This document shows, piece by piece, positions 1-6,300 of a stretch of DNA of 6,899 bases (within the stretch, counting starts at the first letter, position 1; each line of letters starts with the position of its first letter). The notes beneath the pieces were generated by a model, which worked only from the letters and a program-made list of their open reading frames with translations, had not been told where the DNA came from and searched no databases. Origin of the DNA: Bacteroidaceae bacterium (GTDB lineage: Bacteria > Bacteroidota > Bacteroidia > Bacteroidales > Barnesiellaceae_A); contig JAFZDG010000341.1 in assembly GCA_017561285.1 (NCBI GenBank), forward strand, positions 1 through 6,899, written 5' to 3'. A program made the position numbers and the translations under genes.

Positions 1-643
1 GCATATGGGCAAGTGGCTCTATGCTTACTTTCGTTTGGTCCGACACCTCCCACACAACCGCTTTTTCGGTAACGTCATCGGGATAAATGGTAGCCTCAAG
101 CAATATGGTATCGCCAACAATTGCCAAGCAATTGTCCTGATTAAGTTCTATGCGCTCGGCCAAGACGATGGGCGGCACAATCGCCACAGAGCAAGAGGTA
201 TCGGGCAAGATATGGCCGGTTGCATCTGTCTCGGCAAAGTTGATATTTCGCAGCGTTACAGTATGAACATCACCCACTGTCAAGGAATTATCGGCAGTGA
301 GCGAAACGGTGACCAAAGCACCTTCATTACCTGTGAGATGTGCCGATGTTATAGAAAAACATATTATTCGCACAGCTCCACCGGCCAGGGTAGCCGATGA
401 GAGGGTGTGGTTGGTAATACGATTGGTAAGCGCCCAATTGGTGGCCGATATACCCTCCGGCAAATAGACATCGCATTGAAAACCGGTATAGGAAACTTCA
501 TTGTCGAGATATATTTGCATCTCTTTGGTTTCACCGGGTGCTATCTCGAAATCGGGCATATAAAACCGGTCTGCGGCAGAAACCTCAAACGACAATACCA
601 CAAGTAAAAAAAGCAATAATAGTATTTGAACCTTTTCGGTCAT
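1..643 (-). CDS. Secreted cohesin-like / Ig-like (Big_2) protein, 3' truncated by window edge
   Basis: Open reading frame from an ATG at 643 down through position 1 with no stop; 214 codons are visible and the gene continues outside. Residues 1-23 form a signal peptide (hydrophobic run ILLLLFLLVVLSF, cleavage likely after VSA; no lipobox Cys). Residues about 29-155 are a cohesin-like beta-sandwich: they carry the YTGFQCDVYLPEGIS strand and the GGAVRIICFSIT strand that match the cohesin-like domains of the upstream gene. From about residue 160 a group 2 bacterial Ig-like domain begins, recognised by VGDTILLEATIYPDDVT followed by VVWEVSD. No dockerin is visible between the two, unlike the two upstream proteins, though one could lie in the missing C-terminus. 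The ATG lies 4 bp after the stop of the upstream gene, so translation is probably coupled to it. Likely role (inference): extracellular or surface adhesin-like protein of the same assembly. The product name is structural only; no specific ligand can be read. Confidence 0.88.
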   Translation of the reverse strand, partial: MTEKVQILLLLFLLVVLSFEVSAADRFYMPDFEIAPGETKEMQIYLDNEVSYTGFQCDVYLPEGISATNWALTNRITNHTLSSATLAGGAVRIICFSITSAHLTGNEGALVTVSLTADNSLTVGDVHTVTLRNINFAETDATGHILPDTSCSVAIVPPIVLAERIELNQDNCLAIVGDTILLEATIYPDDVTEKAVVWEVSDQTKVSIEPLAHM

Positions 644-650
644 AGCTTTA
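641..650 (-). other. Stop-start junction between genes B and C (4-bp gap)
   Basis: The TAA of the upstream gene (650-648) is followed by only four bases (AGCT) before the ATG at 643. The sequence before the ATG is A-rich and has no clear Shine-Dalgarno, as is common in Bacteroidota. This fits one transcript and translational coupling, and it also fixes the start of the downstream gene, because the signal peptide begins immediately at this ATG. Confidence 0.8.
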
Positions 651-3302
651 CTTTACAATAAGTTTCTTAATCATATTTCCGATCGAAACAATATACATAC
701 CGGCATTTGCAACCATAATTTCGTTGTATCCTTGCGTCAATGTATAAGACTCTGTCATACCGGCAGCTGTTGTCACAGTGCAAGTCTGAGCCACATCCGA
801 CACCACTACGATTGTACGATCGATGCTATAGATGTCATTGACTACATTGATACCATTTACACCGGTAATATTATGGGCTGCAGCAACCACTTCATCGAGA
901 GTGTGTGTTGTAAGATCACGCGTAGCAAAAATAGGGCTATTGAGCACCACCTCACCACCAACAAATTCACTGTCGGCATACACATCGATATTAAACAATG
1001 TGCCATCGTAATTGGATATGGGGGCATTGTCGAGTGCAAATGCAAGAATGCGAAGAGTACCATCCTCGGTCATATTCCACATAAGATTGTGCGACTTAAT
1101 GGCTCGTTGACTCAATTCCACACGAGATACCGAAAGGCCCTGGGGCAATGTAACATCCATTTGGAACGCTGTATAAGGTGTACTATTATTCAATGCCACC
1201 TCGATAGTAGAATAATCGTTGTTACATATATCAATGTTATTGAGACTCAAGCTTCCCTTTGTACCCACTGTTCTTGCAGGTGCCATTACAACATCTTCAT
1301 TAAAAGACATAATAAGGTTGACCAATGCCACAATATCGCTAATATCGAGCGTACCATCTTGCATTACATCGGTGGCACTCATATCGGCCTCGCCATCATA
1401 TATTTCCAAAATCATATTGACCAATATTACCAAGTCGGTAATATTGATAATATTATCTCGATTGATATCGCCTAAAGTACTCAATCGCAATACACAATCG
1501 ATAGAGAGCTGCTCACTGTTATACTCCACAACATCGGTTGTGGCCATCGTAATGTTGCGTACAACAATCCTTTCATCGGTACTATATTGCGCATTGGGAC
1601 GAAGGTTGATACTAAACACCTTTCCTTCGTTGCCTGCAATGGCATTGGCCAACGGAGAATATACCAATACACGCAATGCGCCATTATCCAGCCATGCAGT
1701 TTTGATTATATGATCGGATGTGCGTCCGATAAGAGATATTTGCAACTTGCCATCGACCTCTACCGGAACGATACCTTGAGGGAATACGATGTCGCATTGA
1801 AAACCCGATATTTCATCACTATTGACAATAGAGATGGGGAGTGCAATAATATCCTCACAGATGGTTCCGTTGAGTTCTACTACCTCTACTGCGGCAGCTT
1901 CCAGGCGATTGACATTACCATCGGCTGTCGTATTGTTGGCCGTCTCGGGCAATGCACCTGCCACAACCATCCCACCCACACCGGTAAGATCGTTGTCATC
2001 TACTTGCTTGTCTCTATTTTCATCGGCAGCATCCTTGTCAAATGCACCTTCATAATAGCCGCTGAGATATTTACCAATATGCACCACGTCGGTAACGTTT
2101 ACCTTTGTATCGCGGTTGGTATCGCCCAACATACTCTCCTTCATCACACAATCTATACTTACCGACTCACAATTGTACTCATTGACACTGGTTGTAGCCA
2201 TTGTAATGTTGCGTATAACGATGTCTTCATCGGGATTATATTGTGAATTGGGACAAAGGGTAATCGTAAAAATCTCACCGCTATTATCGGTTATTGCATT
2301 GGCATTAGGCGAGTAAACCAATACACGCAATGCACCATTGGCCTGCCATGCGGTTTTGATAAGGTGGTCGGATGTGCGATGCGATAAAGCTACCTGCATA
2401 TTACCATCGGATGCAACCGGAGCAATACCATTGGGAAATACTATATCACATTGGAAACCCGATATCTCATCACTATTGACCATCGATATGGGCAACAATA
2501 CCTCATCTTCACAAATAGTTCCATTGAGTTTTACCACCTCAATAGAAGGAGCAACCAATCTATTGTCATTGCCACTTACCTCATTGGCATCATTGGCTGT
2601 CTCGGGCAATGCGCCTGTCACAACCATATTGCCCACCGATGTAAGGTCGTTGCCATCAACAACTCTGTCCTTGTTTTCATCGGCAGCATCTGTATCAAAT
2701 GCGCCCTCGTAATCACCAACGAGATACTTACCCATATGCACCACGTCGGTAACGTTTACTTTCTTATCGCGGTTGGTATCGCCCAACAAACTCTCTTTGA
2801 TATAGCAATCGATAGTGGTTTGCATACCCGAGTACTCAACAAAGTCGGTCGATGTCATAACAATATTGCGAATGACTATCTGTTCGCCTTGCTTATAGTT
2901 TTCGTTAGGCATAACACCCATAGTCAATATCACGCCATCATTACCCACAATAGAACTTGCTGTAAAGGTATATACCAACAGACGCAATGCGCCATTTGAT
3001 AGTTTACGAACCTCTACTTTGTAATCGTCATTGACACGCGATGACAGGGCGACTTCGTATTGCCCCTCATTGTTAATGGGTGCAATACCATTAGGAAACA
3101 TTATATCACATTGGAAACCGGCAATGCTTACCGAATTGACCATTGTAATGGGTAACTCCAATCTCTCCAGACGCAATGCGCCGTTAATAGACACGACCTC
3201 AATAGGGCCGGCTGTCAGGTAGTTCTCATTGTTACTACCTGCTGCTTGCACTGCCATACTTGAAAGTAGCACAAGTAGCATCACAAACCATGTCTTTTTC
3301 AT
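648..3302 (-). CDS. Multi-modular secreted cohesin-like/dockerin repeat protein with T9SS-type C-terminal sorting domain
   Basis: Complete 884-residue protein. Residues 1-20 are a signal peptide (MKKTW, hydrophobic core VMLLVLLSSMAV, cleavage after VQA; no lipobox). The mature part reads: cohesin-like 1 (about 33-170), dockerin 1 (174-231), cohesin-like 2 (252-390), dockerin 2 (393-450), cohesin-like 3 (470-608), dockerin 3 (611-667), cohesin-like 4 (680-806), then a C-terminal domain (826-884) ending GMYIVSIGNMIKKLIVK, typical of type IX secretion sorting tails. Each dockerin has two 12-residue calcium loops of the DxNxDxxxxxxD kind (for example D175/N177/D179/N183/D186). Linkers after dockerins 1 and 2 are Asn/Asp-rich and both start GALPETAN. 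No catalytic domain is seen. Known: dockerins bind cohesins with high affinity in cellulosomes. Inference: scaffold or self-associating surface protein. The start is supported by the signal peptide, and an AT-rich leader lies between it and the upstream gene. It could alternatively be an adhesin in which each dockerin packs against its own cohesin-like neighbour. Confidence 0.92.
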   Translation of the reverse strand: MKKTWFVMLLVLLSSMAVQAAGSNNENYLTAGPIEVVSINGALRLERLELPITMVNSVSIAGFQCDIMFPNGIAPINNEGQYEVALSSRVNDDYKVEVRKLSNGALRLLVYTFTASSIVGNDGVILTMGVMPNENYKQGEQIVIRNIVMTSTDFVEYSGMQTTIDCYIKESLLGDTNRDKKVNVTDVVHMGKYLVGDYEGAFDTDAADENKDRVVDGNDLTSVGNMVVTGALPETANDANEVSGNDNRLVAPSIEVVKLNGTICEDEVLLPISMVNSDEISGFQCDIVFPNGIAPVASDGNMQVALSHRTSDHLIKTAWQANGALRVLVYSPNANAITDNSGEIFTITLCPNSQYNPDEDIVIRNITMATTSVNEYNCESVSIDCVMKESMLGDTNRDTKVNVTDVVHIGKYLSGYYEGAFDKDAADENRDKQVDDNDLTGVGGMVVAGALPETANNTTADGNVNRLEAAAVEVVELNGTICEDIIALPISIVNSDEISGFQCDIVFPQGIVPVEVDGKLQISLIGRTSDHIIKTAWLDNGALRVLVYSPLANAIAGNEGKVFSINLRPNAQYSTDERIVVRNITMATTDVVEYNSEQLSIDCVLRLSTLGDINRDNIINITDLVILVNMILEIYDGEADMSATDVMQDGTLDISDIVALVNLIMSFNEDVVMAPARTVGTKGSLSLNNIDICNNDYSTIEVALNNSTPYTAFQMDVTLPQGLSVSRVELSQRAIKSHNLMWNMTEDGTLRILAFALDNAPISNYDGTLFNIDVYADSEFVGGEVVLNSPIFATRDLTTHTLDEVVAAAHNITGVNGINVVNDIYSIDRTIVVVSDVAQTCTVTTAAGMTESYTLTQGYNEIMVANAGMYIVSIGNMIKKLIVK
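651..1265 (-). other. Cohesin-like domain 4 and T9SS-type C-terminal sorting domain of gene B
   Basis: Residues about 680-806 form a cohesin-like domain of a second subtype: TAFQMDVTLPQGLS replaces the FQCD strand, and the domain lacks the paired cysteines. It ends ATRDLTTH. Residues 826-884 contain a short beta-rich tail with TLTQGYNEIMV, AGMYIVSIG and terminal KKLIVK. The 'GxYIVxxG...KKxIxK' ending is that of type A sorting domains recognised by the type IX (Por) secretion system; the assignment is by pattern only. Confidence 0.78.
1302..1895 (-). other. Module 3: cohesin-like domain 3 plus divergent dockerin 3
   Basis: Residues about 470-667. The cohesin-like part is closest to module 2 (shared VNSDEISGFQCDIVFP, IIKTAW/LIKTAW and NGALRVLVYSP). 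Dockerin 3 differs from the first two: loop 1 is D612-I-N614-R-D616 with N620 and D623, but loop 2 is D645-V-M647-Q-D649 with Met where Asn is usual. The helices read LVILVNMIL and IVALVNLIM, close to the dockerin of the upstream LRR protein. Confidence 0.85.
1953..2549 (-). other. Module 2: cohesin-like domain 2 plus dockerin 2
   Basis: Residues about 252-450. The cohesin-like part has EISGFQCDIVFPNGIAP and GALRVLVYSP and five cysteines (264, 285, 350, 378, 385). Dockerin 2 has loops D394-N396-D398-N402-D405 and D427-N429-D431-D435-D438. Residues 393-456 match dockerin 1 and its linker at 52 of 64 positions. Confidence 0.85.
2610..3206 (-). other. Module 1: cohesin-like domain 1 plus dockerin 1
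   Basis: Residues about 33-231 of the protein. The cohesin-like part shows SIAGFQCDIMFPNGIAP and GALRLLVYT strands, and its only cysteines are C65 and C166. Dockerin 1 has loop 1 D175-T-N177-R-D179 with N183 and D186, and loop 2 D208-E-N210-K-D212 with D216 and D219, both complete. The helices after the loops read VVHMGKYL and LTSVGNMV. Confidence 0.85.
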
Positions 3303-3329
3303 AATATATCTATTTTTGTTGTTTAATTA
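3303..3329 (-). other. 27-bp spacer between genes A and B, A/T-rich translation leader
   Basis: The upstream stop TAA is followed directly by a second in-frame TAA, then ACAACAAAAATAG and ATATATT before the ATG of gene B. There is no inverted repeat long enough for a terminator and no room for a Bacteroides-type -33/-7 promoter. The A-rich stretch is the kind of leader used for translation start in Bacteroidota, which seldom rely on a strong Shine-Dalgarno. This supports co-transcription of A and B. Confidence 0.65.
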
Positions 3330-6300
3330 TTACTTTATCAATATTTTCTTCGTAAGCGATCCTACAGCAACAATATAAACGCCTTGCTGCTCTACCTCTA
3401 TCTCATTACGACCGGCACCGATGCTATAAGTATGCAACTGACCATCGGTTGTGGCTATGGTTGCCACCTGATTGCATACCGATTCGATAATGACTGTACG
3501 CTCTATGTTGTATATGCGATTCTTGCTATAAGCATCACTTATATCGGTAGGATTACCGGCTTTGGCATAGGCTGCATCGAGGTAGTGAGTTGTGAGATCA
3601 CGAGCTGCAAAGATTCCGTTGGTAAGAATTATATCGCCCCCTGTAAAGGTGGCATCGGCAGTAACCTCTAAGGTAAGTAACACACCCCATTCGCCATCAA
3701 AGGCAGCATTATCGCTCGACATACCCAGTATATTTACAATACCATCTTCGCACAGATTCCATAGCAATGAGTGCGAGTCGGTAGCTCTATCGCTCAACGA
3801 TACATTGGTTACAGCAAGTCCGGTGGGCAAAACGAGATCCATTTGGAACGCGGTATAGGCCAATTTATTATTAAGCTCTATCTCTATTGTGCGTGTTTCG
3901 CCTTTGGCGAGCAGAACATCGCTTACGGCCAAGCGGCCTTTTTCGACACTGCCTTGCGAACGTGCCATATACCCCTCATCGCCCGAAAGTATAATATTGA
4001 CTATGGCCACTACATCGCAAATGTTTATTACATCGTCCTCAACAACATTGGCATTATAACGGTCCAATCGGCCCTTATAGGTGTCGATGATGTGATTGGC
4101 CAAGATAACAAGGTCGGTAATGTTTACATTCAGGTCGCGGTTTACGTCACCCTTTATACTATTCTTATATCGGAACAGTACCTCCAACGCTGCGTTGTCA
4201 ACAACTGCCGGAGTTGTGAAAACTCCATTTACAACCTTGTCGGTAACATCTTCATCGGCATACTTCACACTTCTGATATCAAAGTCATCGTAACAATCTA
4301 TCAAGAATGTCACAAGCGAGTCGGTAGGAACATACAGGCTCATGGCATCGCCAACATAGCCATCTATACCCGATACATCGGCATTAAGATCATTATGATC
4401 ACGATGCCAATTGTTGTCATATCGCACTTTACCGCCACCATTATCGCTATAACCATCATTGACGGTAACATCTATGCAGGGACGAGTTTGTATAAACTGG
4501 CTCCACTCACCGGCTGCGTTATACTCATCGTACGATTGTGTGGGTAGTGCAAAATAGGTCACACCATTGTCCACACCCATAAACACATTACCCTCGGTCT
4601 GTGGAGCCGATAGTGCTTGGGTTGAGAGATTAACCAAAGCATAGCACTCGGCAAATGCATCGGAACCTATACGATCAAGCGAAGCCGGTAGGTTGACACT
4701 CTCCAACTTGGAACAACCATAAAAAACAGCACTGCTGATATAATTAAGAGAAGCACAATGCGACAAGTCTATTTTCTTGAGATTTTGACACCAGTTGAAA
4801 GCATTATATTCAATACTTTCTACCTGCGATGGAATATTGATTTCTTCCAACTCATAACAGTCTGCAAATGTATAGCCATTGATATATCTTAATTGAGCAG
4901 GGAGTTTTACTCGCTTCAATTTACTACAGCTATAAAATGTTCCCCAGTACAATGATTCTACTCCATCGGGTATATCTATCTCGGTGAGAGATTGACAATT
5001 ATAGAATGCCGAGCTGCCTATATAATTTACGCTATTGGGAATGTCAATACCGGCCAATGCATAACAATTTGAGAATGCCGAGTTGCCTATAGACGTAAGT
5101 CCCTCGGGAAGCACTACCGAAACGAGATTGTTACATTGTTCAAAGACATAGTCTCCTAACACTTTAACACTCGCAGGTATATCTATAGTTGCAAAATCAC
5201 AACCGACAAAGGCATAACCACCAATCTCTACAATATCACGAGGTATGATGGTATTGTTGCAACCTATTATCAGTCTCTTTGTTTCAGTTTCAACTAAAGA
5301 CCAACTGCCCTCGGGCACTTCAAATTTAGTATTATTCTCATCAACTACAATAGAACGAATATCACAACGCCCATAAGGATTTTCATCAATATACTCCACA
5401 CTTGCCGGTATATAAATATTCTCTATCTTCGTTTCGGCAAAAGCCATTCCGCCCAATCGCTTCAATCCCATCGGCAATTGAACATCTTTAAGTATGGAAC
5501 AACCATAAAATGCACCCCAATCTATTTCTTCTAACATATCGGGGAAATCTACTTGTTCTAAATTATAACAATAGCCAAACGAATTGCTGCCAAGACGTTT
5601 CAATCCGGCCGGCAATGACAAATGCTTTATATTACGACAATTTTGGAAACATCCATATTCTATCACCTCTAACGAGTCGGGGAAATGAACTTGTGTAAGG
5701 GCATAACACTCAGCAAATACATAGCCATCCAGTCGTTTCAAATGCTTAGGCAACGTTATCTCATTGAGAGACGAACAACTATAGAATGCTTGATACTCAA
5801 TCGTTGTTAATCGCTCGGGGAAATCAATCTTCTGCAATGAACGACATTGATTGAATGCATACGAAGCGATTGTATCGCATTGCATAGGCAACACAATATT
5901 TTTCAAATAAGACTTTTCGGAGAAGGCACTTTCGGGGATACGACTGCACTGAACATCGCTCAAGTCTATCGAGTAGCACGAAGTCATCTCCGTACGCATC
6001 ACTTCAAAGTCGGCCTGATTGAGCGTTCCATGTACGATTATATGTGTTACCTCATCGGGCTGTACACCACACTGCTCCACAATATCATTGGCCAAAGTAC
6101 CCGGAGAGGTTACATATACCTCTACACGATAGGTATCGCTATCTTCAATAATTTTATAACGTTCCCACACCGATGCCGAACGATAGGCATTACCACATCC
6201 GGCTGGAACCATAACAGCCCACATTGAGTCTGTAAACGTATTGTCGTATATAGTAGGCGGGGTGGTTGCCTTTGTGCAAACCATATTTATATTCCAACAA

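Larger units (their letters stand above)
1302..3206 (-). repeat. Three tandem cohesin-like/dockerin modules (period about 219 residues, 657 bp)
   Basis: Dockerin loops begin at G174, G393 and G611 of the protein, giving spacings of 219 and 218 residues. At the DNA level the spacing of the first two copies is 657 bp: bases 2077-2102 are identical to 2734-2759 (26 bases) and 2108-2131 are identical to 2765-2788 (24 bases), so 52 of 55 bases match across 2077-2131. The third copy is much more diverged in its dockerin. The repeat is entirely coding and in frame. Confidence 0.92.

Noticed and set aside
5..607. Two plus-strand open frames at the left edge
   Set aside because: The minus strand here has an uninterrupted frame with a signal peptide, a cohesin-like domain and an Ig-like domain, starting 4 bp after the previous stop. 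The plus-strand frames have none of these.
732..1475. Long plus-strand open frame (247 codons) opposite protein B
   Set aside because: It lies wholly antisense to the clear cohesin-like/dockerin gene, and its product is rich in Ile, His and Cys with no recognisable domain or signal. It is a shadow of the codon pattern on the other strand.
1587..2246. Plus-strand open frame of 219 codons, with similar frames at 2451-2999
   Set aside because: Both are antisense to the repeated modules and resemble each other only because the minus-strand modules are repeats. There is no start signal or family match.
648..3302. Classical cellulosome scaffoldin or carbohydrate-degrading enzyme
   Set aside because: No catalytic domain is visible anywhere in the window, and the cohesin-like domains are of a Bacteroidota type whose dockerin binding is not established. 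The description is kept structural.
3303..3329. Possible terminator or promoter between genes A and B
   Set aside because: The 27 bp contain no stable inverted repeat and are too short for a promoter with leader. An A/T-rich translation leader is sufficient.
3771..4547. Plus-strand open frame of 258 codons
   Set aside because: It is antisense to the dockerin and cohesin-like end of the LRR protein, which is well supported by motifs. Its composition is unlike that of a real protein.
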